64,000 nucleotides of DNA from Tubulanus polymorphus (lineage: Eukaryota; Nemertea; Palaeonemertea; Tubulaniformes; Tubulanidae). Location: contig NC_134036.1 of NCBI RefSeq assembly GCF_964204645.1, positions 10,900,704-10,964,703 of the forward strand, read 5' to 3'. Below are positions 11,141 through 20,951 of the stretch, one piece after another. A program made the position numbers and the translations under genes. Under the pieces are notes generated by a model, which was given only the letters and a program-made list of their open reading frames with translations, did not search any database and had not been told where the DNA came from. The stretch's first letter is position 1. Every line of letters begins with the position of its first letter.

Positions 11141-12583
11141 ATGGATGTAGAAGGTGGAGAAGATATTGGAATGGATCCTTTTGATGAACCTGGTATAAGT
11201 GATGAACAACCACCTGATTTTGATGAAAGAAGTTTTAATGATGGTAATGAGCACGGATATAATAATAATTTAAATATGCCTGATTATATTAAAAATGCAG
11301 AATCACCATTAAATCCTGAAAATTTAGACCCAGGTTTAGTAAAAGAAGATTTAGATAATTTAAACAAAATACCTAAATTAGAAGATTTAATTGAAAAATC
11401 TAAACTTAACATAAATGATGAAGACGTTGGACTTTTAGCATATCAATTAAAATTTTTAGATAATGGTAAATGTTATTATCGTTTGAAAGGTGATTATTAT
11501 ATTGATATCACTTCTAAAAATAATAAAAAAATATTAGCGGAATCAACTTTGAAAAGTTTAAAACCAGATAAAATTAAAAGAATAAGTAATAGTAATGAAA
11601 TAACTGATGTTACACAAAAAGAAATAGATGATAATATAGACGTATTTAAACAAAGAATTAATGAATTATTTGAAATAATCAAAAAGAAATCAGAAACAGA
11701 AACAACTTCTGAACAGAATATAACTTCCAAAACTAGTAAACTTAAATCAAATAAAGTTTCAATTGAAAAACTTTTACCGAATGGATTACTTGATGCAACA
11801 GATCAAGAATTAGAAGATTTAGATATATTTTCTGATGAAGCAATTAGAGAAATTATTAGTATAAGAAATGAAGCTGATAAAATTGCACATAATAAAAGTA
11901 TAAGAGATCAAAAAATTATGTATTTGGAAAAAGAATTAACTAATGCAAATAAAGAAATAGAAAAACTAAAGTCTGATTTAGATCATCGAGTAATTGATTA
12001 AATCGAATATAGGCAAAAAGAATTACGATTAGAAAAAGAAATTAATAATTTAAAAGATAATTTAGAAGTACAGAAAGAAGAAATTAAATTATTGTTAAAA
12101 TCATATGATTATAATATTAATAGATTAAAAGATGTTTTTAAAAGATATCTAATAAAACAAGATTCTAAAATATCATTGAAAGATAGAATAACATTATTAT
12201 TTAAATTTGAAGGAATAACAATTCTTTCAATTCTAACAGCTGTAACTATGTTATTTACAACAATTGGTTTAGCAATATCAAATGCTTTAAAATCTACTCC
12301 TACTCCAAATAAACCAGATAAATCCCCAGATAATAATTCTATACAAGATAAAGTTAAAGATGGTTTAAAGAAATTAGCAAAATATTTATGGGAACTATCT
12401 TAAAAATCCGCTGCAGCATTGCCAGGAATCATTGCATCAATTGTTGGTTTTATATTGAAATCTGCAGGAAACATTATTAACTTCGCTGCTGAACATATTA
12501 TTTTATTTCTAATTACAGTTGTAGGTGCTATTATTTTTGGGTTAGTGAATATGATATCAAAAAGATATCAAGAAAAAAAATAA
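11141..12583 (+). pseudogene. Long coiled-coil/transmembrane Polinton protein (tandem copy 1)
   Basis: One reading frame of 480 codons starts in TATAAATG and is broken by TAA at 11999-12001 and 12401-12403. The N-terminus is acidic and Asp/Pro-rich. The centre has LPNGLLDATDQELEDLDIF, then a Glu/Lys coiled coil. The C-terminal part has several hydrophobic helices (LSILTAVTMLFTTIGLAI; AAALPGIIASIVGFIL; HIILFLITVVGAIIFGL). This acidic-coil-membrane layout is a recurrent Polinton protein; a virion membrane or scaffold role is inferred. The copy at 13873-15315 has the same two stops, so the stops predate the duplication. Confidence 0.65.
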
Positions 12584-12617
12584 TAAAAAATAAATAACTA
12601 ATTTTTTTGTTAAATAA

Positions 12618-13030
12618 ATGAGTGGGAGTTATATAAGTCCTTCTAAGAATTCTAGAATATCTAATGCTATTAAAGCAGAAAGATCACATCATATAATTAC
12701 GCATAACCCTTCTAATATTAATCCTGATGAAACTTTATATGTTAGAATCCCTAGATTAACACAAAATACTTTTTACGTTCCAAATAGTATTTATTTATCA
12801 GCCGATATAAAAGTAATCGGTAATAATAATAATTATGTTGTTGATAATGTTGGAAGATATTTGATTGAAAAATTAACTATAAAGATTGGTCCAGAAACAG
12901 TTTTCTCATTAGATGATTATAATTTATTTATGCATTATAAAGATTTATGGTTAACTAAAGAAAATAGAAATAATATGATATTTCAGGGTATTCAATCGGA
13001 AAACCATAATAAATTAAGATCGGGAAGTAA
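12618..13030 (+). pseudogene. Truncated major capsid protein, 5' part only (tandem copy 1)
   Basis: The first 137 codons are identical to the complete MCP at 15350. At 13030/13031 the duplication junction replaces the rest with sequence from inside the gene that starts at 9738. The frame then runs on for 23 unrelated codons to 13100. It cannot form a capsid fold alone. Confidence 0.9.
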
Positions 13031-13856
13031 AAGATTGCAGAATATTGTGCACTTCCCATACCATCTAATAGTTTTAATAATATCTATAATAATAAATTAG
13101 TATGGTAAAATAGAAACTAAGGATTTAGAAACATTAAATTTCAATAAATTACCGACATTTTATGATAATGTAACAAGAAAACAATAATGGTTGGGTTTAT
13201 TTCATTTTAGAAAATAGTGAAGGTTTTACTAAATCAAGTATAGAAAGAATAAATCAATCTATTAGAACTTATTTGATATGTATTTTAGGTGCGCAAGTTG
13301 AAACAGGATCCACAATAATTGGAAATTTAAATACATCATTTGATACACAAAAACAATTTAAAGTATTATTTGAAGATCCATTCATAATGATAAAAATAGA
13401 TCGATTCCAGAAAACATTGTAAGATATCAAAATTATTTAGATAAATCACATATTAGATTAAATCATTGTATCGGCCCTAATCTATTTATTATTTCTAATG
13501 ATTTAGTATTAAAGATGGGAAACATAATTGGTTACAATAATCTAATTAAAACAGCAACAATAAATAATTCATTTGGATTAAATGATATAAATAAAAAGAT
13601 AATTACTGCTCCAAAATTAATGGAAGGTGAAAAAAATAAAAAACATATTCAATCAACAGAAACTAAAACTAAGAATATTAAATTGGATAATGATTCCAAA
13701 ATAAAAGATTACAATACTACAGAAAATATAAAAACTGATAATATTCAACATGATATAATTAAACTAAATGATGATAATAAATCCCATGAAAATACTAAAT
13801 TAGCTTTAACTTGTATAGGAATTGTAATCGGAGGAATATTATATTTTAAATTTTAA
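13031..13856 (+). pseudogene. 3' part of virion-associated gene (tandem copy 2)
   Basis: Repeats the final part of the gene at 9738-11124 without its 5' two thirds. It contains the same frameshifts and the same 113-codon tail (13515-13856) with a C-terminal membrane helix. Confidence 0.8.
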
Positions 13857-13872
13857 TTTTTTTATTATATAA

Positions 13873-15315
13873 ATGGATGTAGAAGGTGGAGAAGATATTG
13901 GAATGGATCCTTTTGATGAACCTGGTATAAGTGATGAACAACCACCTGATTTTGATGAAAGAAGTTTTAATGATGGTAATGAGCACGGATATAATAATAA
14001 TTTAAATATGCCTGATTATATTAAAAATGCAGAATCACCATTAAATCCTGAAAATTTAGACCCAGGTTTAGTAAAAGAAGATTTAGATAATTTAAACAAA
14101 ATACCTAAATTAGAAGATTTAATTGAAAAATCTAAACTTAACATAAATGATGAAGACGTTGGACTTTTAGCATATCAATTAAAATTTTTAGATAATGGTA
14201 AATGTTATTATCGTTTGAAAGGTGATTATTATATTGATATCACTTCTAAAAATAATAAAAAAATATTAGCGGAATCAACTTTGAAAAGTTTAAAACCAGA
14301 TAAAATTAAAAGAATAAGTAATAGTAATGAAATAACTGATGTTACACAAAAAGAAATAGATGATAATATAGACGTATTTAAACAAAGAATTAATGAATTA
14401 TTTGAAATAATCAAAAAGAAATCAGAAACAGAAACAACTTCTGAACAGAATATAACTTCCAAAACTAGTAAACTTAAATCAAATAAAGTTTCAATTGAAA
14501 AACTTTTACCGAATGGATTACTTGATGCAACAGATCAAGAATTAGAAGATTTAGATATATTTTCTGATGAAGCAATTAGAGAAATTATTAGTATAAGAAA
14601 TGAAGCTGATAAAATTGCACATAATAAAAGTATAAGAGATCAAAAAATTATGTATTTGGAAAAAGAATTAACTAATGCAAATAAAGAAATAGAAAAACTA
14701 AAGTCTGATTTAGATCATCGAGTAATTGATTAAATCGAATATAGGCAAAAAGAATTACGATTAGAAAAAGAAATTAATAATTTAAAAGATAATTTAGAAG
14801 TACAGAAAGAAGAAATTAAATTATTGTTAAAATCATATGATTATAATATTAATAGATTAAAAGATGTTTTTAAAAGATATCTAATAAAACAAGATTCTAA
14901 AATATCATTGAAAGATAGAATAACATTATTATTTAAATTTGAAGGAATAACAATTCTTTCAATTCTAACAGCTGTAACTATGTTATTTACAACAATTGGT
15001 TTAGCAATATCAAATGCTTTAAAATCTACTCCTACTCCAAATAAACCAGATAAATCCCCAGATAATAATTCTATACAAGATAAAGTTAAAGATGGTTTAA
15101 AGAAATTAGCAAAATATTTATGGGAACTATCTTAAAAATCCGCTGCAGCATTGCCAGGAATCATTGCATCAATTGTTGGTTTTATATTGAAATCTGCAGG
15201 AAACATTATTAACTTCGCTGCTGAACATATTATTTTATTTCTAATTACAGTTGTAGGTGCTATTATTTTTGGGTTAGTGAATATGATATCAAAAAGATAT
15301 CAAGAAAAAAAATAA
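13873..15315 (+). pseudogene. Long coiled-coil/transmembrane Polinton protein (tandem copy 2)
   Basis: Same reading frame, motifs and two in-frame TAA codons (14731-14733 and 15133-15135) as at 11141-12583. It lies directly upstream of the intact MCP gene. Confidence 0.65.
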
Positions 15316-15349
15316 TGAAAAATAAATAACTAATTTTTTTGTTAAATAA

Positions 15350-16597
15350 ATGAGTGGGAGTTATATAAGTCCTTCTAAGAATTCTAGAATATCTAATGCT
15401 ATTAAAGCAGAAAGATCACATCATATAATTACGCATAACCCTTCTAATATTAATCCTGATGAAACTTTATATGTTAGAATCCCTAGATTAACACAAAATA
15501 CTTTTTACGTTCCAAATAGTATTTATTTATCAGCCGATATAAAAGTAATCGGTAATAATAATAATTATGTTGTTGATAATGTTGGAAGATATTTGATTGA
15601 AAAATTAACTATAAAGATTGGTCCAGAAACAGTTTTCTCATTAGATGATTATAATTTATTTATGCATTATAAAGATTTATGGTTAACTAAAGAAAATAGA
15701 AATAATATGATATTTCAGGGTATTCAATCGGAAAACCATAATAAATTAAGATCGGGAAGTAATGACGCAATAGTAACTCGTGCCACAGATAATTTGATTA
15801 AAAAGATTTATGGAAGCAAATATAAAATCCCATTAAACTTTGAATTGATAAATAACAATGCACCTTCATATAAATACGCAATTCAAGAAGATATTATATT
15901 TGAGATAACATTTGCTCCTGTTAATGAAATTGTATTATCTAGCGTTGTTAAAGATATGGGTTATAAATTATCGAATATATGTTTAGAATATAACACAGTC
16001 ACCAATGAAAATATTGCTAGCACAATTCAAACTCAATACAATCAAGGATTTTCATTATTATATGATTATATTGATAAATTTAAAACTGTAACTATTAATG
16101 CAAATGATGAAATAATTAATGAGAATATTAACTTCCCAAGAAGATCTATTAAAGGTATATTAATATTCTTTACCATTGCAACATATACTAATGGTGCAAT
16201 AAATGTTGATAATTATTATAATCCTGAAATAACAAAAGTAGAAATAACTATCGAAGGAATAGCAAATAAAATATTTTGTCAAGGAATGAGAATGATTGAT
16301 CAATGGCCAGAAATTAGAAAACATTTTATGAATGAAAAAGTAAAATCATTTGAAAATTGTAATATTAATCAAATTGATTATTATACCGGCAATAAATATG
16401 CATTATGGTTAGATTTTAGAACAACAGAGGATAATTCATTACATGGTTCTGGAAAAAAACTACAGAATACTAAAGATGGAATACAATTATTAATGAAAAA
16501 GAAAAGAGGAGACAAAAATTTTAAAATGCACATTTATATTATATCTGATGCACAATTAAATATTGTAAATTCACAATTAGATAGTATTCAATATTAG
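15350..16597 (+). CDS. MCP: Major capsid protein, double jelly-roll
   Basis: 415 codons, uninterrupted, starting in TAAATG after a T-run. Landmarks of Polinton/adintovirus MCP are visible: an N-terminal HNPSNINPDETLYVRIPRL, YKDLWLTKENRNN, LRSGS, the second-barrel region LSNICLEYNTV, PRRSIKGILIFF, a NPEITKVEITIEG strand and FCQGM. In the family this protein forms hexameric capsomers of an icosahedral shell. It is followed 30 bp later by the integrase. It is one of the few large genes without a lesion. The family assignment rests on motif pattern, not on a structure search. Confidence 0.9.
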   Translation: MSGSYISPSKNSRISNAIKAERSHHIITHNPSNINPDETLYVRIPRLTQNTFYVPNSIYLSADIKVIGNNNNYVVDNVGRYLIEKLTIKIGPETVFSLDDYNLFMHYKDLWLTKENRNNMIFQGIQSENHNKLRSGSNDAIVTRATDNLIKKIYGSKYKIPLNFELINNNAPSYKYAIQEDIIFEITFAPVNEIVLSSVVKDMGYKLSNICLEYNTVTNENIASTIQTQYNQGFSLLYDYIDKFKTVTINANDEIINENINFPRRSIKGILIFFTIATYTNGAINVDNYYNPEITKVEITIEGIANKIFCQGMRMIDQWPEIRKHFMNEKVKSFENCNINQIDYYTGNKYALWLDFRTTEDNSLHGSGKKLQNTKDGIQLLMKKKRGDKNFKMHIYIISDAQLNIVNSQLDSIQY

Positions 16598-16627
16598 AAA
16601 TATAAAGTTTAAATTAAGGATATATAA

Positions 16628-17755
16628 ATGGGTGGTAAAAAAACTCCTAATACTAAAGAACAATATTTAAGAAATTTATATTACAACCCTGAGAGTTCGG
16701 TTGCTTATTCTTCTACCAAAAATATATGGAGTAAAGTAAAACAAGATAAATTAGATAAGATAATCCCACAAAATTTAGTTAAATATAAAGATATAAATGA
16801 ATTTATGTTAGAACAACCAACATATACAACACATAAAAAAATTGTTAGAAAATATAAAACTCGTAAAACTATGGTAAGTTATGTAGATCAACAGTGGCAA
16901 GGAGATTTAATTGATATGAAAAATGTTAAGAAAGATAATGATGATTATTGGTGGTTATTGAATATAATTGATATTTTTAGTCGTTATGTATGGAGTTTCC
17001 CACTTTATAGAAAAGATGCTGTACAAACATCAAATGTTTTAAGAAAATTTCTTTCCGATGATAAAGTAAAACCAGAAAAAATACAATTTGATGATGGAAA
17101 AGAGTTTGATAATTCATCTGTTCATGAACTCTTAGATAATCATAATATTAAATATTTTTCAACAAAATCGGATAAAAAAGCTGCAGTTGTTGAACGATTT
17201 AATAGAACATTAAGAACAAGAATGTGGAAATATTTTACAGCAAATAATACTTTTAAATGGATTGATGTTTTACCCAAATTGATAGAAGGATATAATAATT
17301 CTTATCATTCTTCTATTGGAATGAAACCTATTGATGCTAGAAAACCTGAAAATGCTGAAATTGTTTGGAATAATTTATATGGAGCATTTCTTGTAGATGA
17401 TTTTGGTGAACCTAAATTTAAAGTTGGTCAAAATGTTAGAATTTCTAAGTATAAAAAGATATTTAACAAAGGATACGATCGAAATTTTACTAGAGAAATA
17501 TATAAAATAAAAAAGGTAATAACAACAAAACCATATGTCTATAAATTAGAAGATTTAGATGGTGAAGAAGTTGATGGCTACTTTTATGAAGAAGAATTAA
17601 GTTTAACTACTGAAAATCTAGAACAAGAATATAAAATTGAAAAAGTATTAAAAACAAAAACTATTAAAAGAAAAAAATATTCTTTAGTAAAATGGGTTGG
17701 ATGGCCAGATAAATTCAATGAATGGATATTATCAAGTAAAATTAAAAATATATAA
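16628..17755 (+). CDS. INT: Retroviral-type integrase with C-terminal chromodomain
   Basis: 375 codons, intact. The rve core starts at about residue 86 (QQWQGDLIDM, first Asp at about 93), with D-x-G-x-E-F in QFDDGKEFD (Asp about 155) and Glu about 189 in VVERFNRTLR, which fits DD(33-35)E spacing. HSSIGMKPIDA follows. Residues about 332-375 (EKVLKTKTIKRKKYSLVKWV, then GWPDKFNEW) form a chromodomain as in Polinton and chromovirus integrases. It catalyses joining of element ends to target DNA, giving a 6-bp duplication in this family. The next gene's start overlaps the TATAAATG that also contains this gene's stop. Confidence 0.95.
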   Translation: MGGKKTPNTKEQYLRNLYYNPESSVAYSSTKNIWSKVKQDKLDKIIPQNLVKYKDINEFMLEQPTYTTHKKIVRKYKTRKTMVSYVDQQWQGDLIDMKNVKKDNDDYWWLLNIIDIFSRYVWSFPLYRKDAVQTSNVLRKFLSDDKVKPEKIQFDDGKEFDNSSVHELLDNHNIKYFSTKSDKKAAVVERFNRTLRTRMWKYFTANNTFKWIDVLPKLIEGYNNSYHSSIGMKPIDARKPENAEIVWNNLYGAFLVDDFGEPKFKVGQNVRISKYKKIFNKGYDRNFTREIYKIKKVITTKPYVYKLEDLDGEEVDGYFYEEELSLTTENLEQEYKIEKVLKTKTIKRKKYSLVKWVGWPDKFNEWILSSKIKNI

Positions 17756-18359
17756 ATGAATAAGGAATTATTTATATTTGAGCCTCATAATATGTTAATT
17801 TCTGGCGTAACAAATTGTGGAAAAACTTGTTTTATATTAAATTTTTTAGAAACTGTTTATGAAAACTATTTTGATAATATAGTATTATTTTGCCCAACAT
17901 ATGAATTTAATCAAACTTATGATAGAAATATTACTAGAAATAATAAATTTATTATATTAGATCCTAAAACAGTAAAAGAAAATTTAGATAATTGTATAAA
18001 AATAGCAATTGATATTTATAAAGGATCAAATACATTATTCATTATAGATGATTGTGCTAATTTACATGATTCAAAAGTTAGAGAAAGTGAGTTATGTTAT
18101 TTAGCTTTTTCTGGCAGACATTTTGGGATAACAACTTGGGTTTTAAATCAAAAATATAATTCAATTGTTAAAGATTTTAGGGAGAAGATTTCTAGTTTTA
18201 TTCTACAATAAAGATAGAAAATCGATGAAAAATGCACTTGAGGAAAATGATATTATTCCACATGATTTACATAATGAATATATGGATAAGTTGAAATATA
18301 TTAAAAGATCAAAATTACTAATTAGATTACAACACCCATTTAAATATGAATTTATTTAA
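17756..18359 (+). pseudogene. ATPase: DNA-packaging ATPase (FtsK/HerA, A32-like), one frameshift
   Basis: Begins directly after the integrase stop. Walker A is GVTNCGKT (residues 17-24), Walker B TLFIIDD (93-99), then SGRHFGITTWVLNQKYNSI, the conserved arginine/sensor region of packaging ATPases. The frame ends at 18211, while the natural continuation (FYNKDRKS...HDLHNEY...PFKYEFI) is in another frame from about 18187 to 18359, so a single indel near 18180-18200 breaks it. The family pumps genomic DNA into capsids, and its presence supports a virion-forming ancestry. Confidence 0.88.
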
Positions 18360-18361
18360 AT

Positions 18362-18645
18362 TCAACTAGCTTGTTAATCTAATTGAATTCTAGTTACATT
18401 CTAGTTGAATTCTAGTTATTGGTAGTTGTAACAAAAATCAACTAGATGTAACAATATTATAACTAGCTTGTTAATCTAGTTTAATTCTAGTTACATTCTA
18501 GTTGAATTCTAGTTATTAGTAGTTGGAACAAAAATCAACTAGATTTAAGAAGAAATAAACAAAAACAACAATATTTCAACTAGCTTGTTAATCTAGTTGA
18601 ATTCTAGTTACATTCTAGTTGAATTCTAGTTGCAACATCACAACT
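18362..18645 (+). repeat. AACTAG-rich tandem repeats
   Basis: Three units start with AACTAGCTTGTTAATCTA at about 18364, 18461 and 18578, with periods of about 97 and 117 bp. Each contains several copies of GAATTCTAGTT and short palindromic CTAG cores that allow alternative stem-loops. They fill the only sizeable non-coding gap in the structural block. Function unknown. Confidence 0.9.
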
Positions 18646-18663
18646 AATTTATTTGTTATATAA

Positions 18664-19272
18664 ATCGGAGGTGAAAAGAAAATAAAATCTAAAAATGGTG
18701 ATGTTCCAATTGAAAAAACTTTAGATGATTTAGGAATAACAGAAAACAAATTAATTCCAGATGATGGTGCTTTAAATAATGTTACAACAAATAATAATTA
18801 TGAATATTATCTTTATTATTGTAAACATCAATTAGAAATATTAATAGCATCTGGAAAATGTAAAAATTTTGTCGGTAAAAATTTAACTTATAATGAATTA
18901 GATACAATGAAATCAGATGAAATTATTAGATTATTTAAGATTTATGAAGCCGCGAGAACAGCTAGAATTAATGACGCGATATCAGAAAATGTAGTAAAAG
19001 GTTATAGTAAATTATGTAATTATATACTACCAATTCAAGATGAAAATAGATTATATTCCGATTTAAAAAATGACTATTTAGTTATGACTGAATTAAATAA
19101 ATGGATTGGATATTTATCATTTCAATTAGGTGGATTTATGACATTATTATCAACTGGAGTTATAACATTTTCAAATATTGAAAGTAAAAATATTTCCATA
19201 ATAAATGAACAAGGTGGAAGAAGTGAAGGAATTAACTGTGAAGAAAAAACCGAGATCACAGAATCAAATTGA
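18664..19272 (+). pseudogene. Conserved small Polinton protein; start codon mutated ATG to ATC
   Basis: An open frame runs from 18664 to 19272. The codon at 18664-18666 is ATC exactly where other genes have ATG in a TATAAATG context, so the start is probably lost; the next in-frame ATG is at 18907. The protein has a helical middle (YYLYYCKHQLEILIASGKC), AARTARINDAISENV, and a conserved segment DLKNDYLVMTELNKWIGYLS followed by a hydrophobic stretch. This segment recurs in Polintons of other invertebrates. Function unknown. Confidence 0.65.
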
Positions 19273-19561
19273 ATGGTCTCGGCAATTAGGAATTAAATCA
19301 CAAGAATATAAAAAAGCTGTAAAAGAAAAAAGAAGTGATAAAAATTGTCAAAATATTGTTATTTCTACTCCTTCTGATAATAGAATATTTGATAAATGTC
19401 TATATTTTACGGTTGGATTTGTAATTGTATTCATTTTGATTGGGTGTAATTGGTATAAGAAATCAAATAAAATTCATGATATTAATAATTCTGAAACAAC
19501 TGCTATCAAAAATGAAAATAATTATGAAATTCCAAAATTGACAATAAAAAAAATGGATTAA
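19205..19561 (+). CDS. Small Lys-rich single-pass membrane protein, 118 aa
   Basis: Starts in ATAAATG and overlaps the preceding frame by 68 bp in another phase. The N-terminal part is basic (KKKPRSQNQIEWSRQLG), a motif style common in small Polinton proteins. A hydrophobic helix lies at about residues 66-85 (YFTVGFVIVFILIGC), followed by a polar tail. Probably a virion membrane or DNA-associated protein, by inference. Confidence 0.55.
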   Translation: MNKVEEVKELTVKKKPRSQNQIEWSRQLGIKSQEYKKAVKEKRSDKNCQNIVISTPSDNRIFDKCLYFTVGFVIVFILIGCNWYKKSNKIHDINNSETTAIKNENNYEIPKLTIKKMD

Positions 19562-19607
19562 TATTTTAGAAAAAAAGCAAAAAAAAATAATTTTTTTTAA
19601 GTTAATT

Positions 19608-20500
19608 GAATATCTCACTACTTTTGTCTATCTATGCGGAGCAATTAAATTGTCCAGATAAGTCATTTCGGATTCTAGATATTCATTATGTTTATTAATT
19701 TATTTTGTTTTTACTTGAATATTGTATTACAGTCGTTTCTTATTATTAGTTTTTTCTTAAATTGAAAGATTGGTGTGATGCTAAAATGAATATTTGAATT
19801 TGTTAATCAATTAACATAGTGATTAAAAATTATATCATAATTAAGTTAAAAATCCATAATTCATTTATCAGTTTTCATTCTTATATTCTTTTCATTCGGA
19901 ATAATTTATAATTTCAAATTTCACATATTTTTTTAGCACCAACAACATTTACTTAGGTGTTTTAGCTAAGTATATAAGGCAATTCATTCCAACACTGGAG
20001 TAGCTCTGGCCAGCAGAGGCATTTTGAAAATGCACCTTCGTCCACTCTCCGGGTTTCTCCTTCGGTTTCGAATTTCGATATTGGTAGAAATTACATTAGG
20101 CGCCTTTAATATAATATGATTTCTGCCAATCATTGAAGGAGATCCCGGTTGACGTGGGTCGCGGGGGTGTAAGTAGAAATGACGGGGGATAAGCGTCCCG
20201 TGGCGCCTTTCAATAATTGGATGCTTATCCCCTGAAAACTCTGTAGGTCGAGGATAGGGCAATTTTGCTAAAACTCACCTTAAAAACACTGAAATATTCC
20301 TTTTAATCACGAGAGAGAGAATGTATCCTGTGTGTGTTGTATGTACTGCGTGCTTATTATATAACTGCTAGCTATCCAATATGACAACAACGTTGTGCAA
20401 CACCTGTTTCATTGATCAATATTCAAATGAAGCACTCTCTTATAATAACATGTAACAGATGTTTGACTGTATGATTGTAGTTGTTCGTAAAACGACTGAG
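19608..20500. mobile_element. Foreign insertion of about 0.9 kb in Polinton 1
   Basis: A segment starting GTCATTT(C/T)GGATTCTAGATA is found at about 19662-19712 and again at 20501-20547, bracketing DNA that does not read as a Polinton gene. The middle (about 19985-20275) is GC-richer than anything around it. It has a TATATAAGG motif at about 19970 and a possible stem GGGGATAAGC/GCTTATCCCC (about 20185-20233). A 92-codon minus-strand frame (19984-20262) is not recognised. It may be a transposon or captured host sequence. Confidence 0.5.
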
Positions 20501-20541
20501 GTCATTTTGGATTCTAGATATTCATTATTTTTATTTTGTAT

Positions 20542-20867
20542 TTAATCAACAATTTCTAAATCATGATGACCGTCTTCATTTTTCCCATGATAGATTATTT
20601 TAAATCCTTCTAAATCTTTTAATTCCTCTGTACTCAATGAAACCCATTAATCAGGAAAAAATACTTTAAATTCTCGCGATGTACTAACATTACAGTAGCT
20701 TAAATTTGCTGATACTTTCTCTCCATATTTAGTTTTTATCTTTTCTAATTTCAATATTTTATGTTCAATTTCTTTTGTAACATCAACTAACATTTTTATT
20801 TCAAATTGTTTTTTGCTGGTTTAATTCTGTTATTTATTGTTACTAAGAATGATTTTCTATCTCCCAT
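20542..20867 (-). pseudogene. Small Polinton protein at the right terminus, disrupted
   Basis: Read from 20867 (ATG in TAATAAATG at the inner edge of the right terminal repeat), the frame shifts in an A-run near 20815. It then reads LEKIKTKYGEKVSANL, a strand-rich centre FKVFFPD, and ELKDLEGFKIIYHGK to 20542, with one TAA near 20647. The pattern 'K..TKYGEKV..L...VFFP' is found in small, possibly OB-like proteins at Polinton ends; I do not assign a function. It mirrors PolB, which starts at the opposite terminal repeat. Confidence 0.55.
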
Positions 20868-20951
20868 TTATTAGGGGAAAAAATTACTTGTGGTGATGAG
20901 TGGTGTCTCGACCTTCGACCTCTGATCTGAAAGCCTACTTTTCCAATTACT
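20866..20951 (-). repeat. Right terminal inverted repeat of Polinton 1
   Basis: Its reverse complement begins AGTAATTGGAAAAG and matches the left repeat and the start of Polinton 3. It ends abruptly at 20951, where BEL/Pao coding sequence begins. Confidence 0.88.

Larger units (their letters stand above)
10299..13030 (+). repeat. Tandem duplication unit 1 (2,732 bp)
   Basis: 10299-13030 and 13031-15762 are the same sequence at a constant offset of 2,732 bp. Only two substitutions were noticed (10344 T versus 13076 A; 12585 A versus 15317 G). Each unit carries the end of the large virion-associated gene, the long coiled-coil membrane gene and the 5' part of MCP. The junction has only a few A/T bases of microhomology. 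Confidence 0.95.
13031..15762 (+). repeat. Tandem duplication unit 2 (2,732 bp)
   Basis: Second copy of the block described at 10299-13030. Its right end runs uninterrupted into the intact MCP gene, so this is the unit in original context on the right, while unit 1 is in original context on the left. Confidence 0.95.
805..20951 (+). mobile_element. Polinton 1 (Maverick/Polinton element, about 20 kb, decayed)
   Basis: The ends are inverted relative to each other and both start 5'-AGTAATT. The left repeat (805-1150, with an insertion) and the reverse complement of the right repeat (20866-20951) share the stretches ACACCACTCATCAC and CACAAGTAATTTTTT. Inside is a Polinton gene set: PolB, retroviral-type integrase, FtsK/HerA-type packaging ATPase, double-jelly-roll MCP, a minor-capsid-like protein and conserved small virion or membrane proteins. 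No adenain-like cysteine protease was seen. Base composition is far more AT-rich than the flanks. PolB, the ATPase and several others are broken, so the copy is not autonomous now. Expected 6-bp target duplications do not match: TTTTAC on the left, GCTGTA on the right. Confidence 0.93.

Noticed and set aside
11497-11730. Minus-strand 77-codon frame, repeated at 14229-14462
   Set aside because: Antisense shadow of the long coiled-coil protein; no TAAATG start and no independent features.
18362-18645. Possible CRISPR array
   Set aside because: Repeats are unequal in length, have no unique spacers, no cas genes are near, and the context is an animal-genome transposon.
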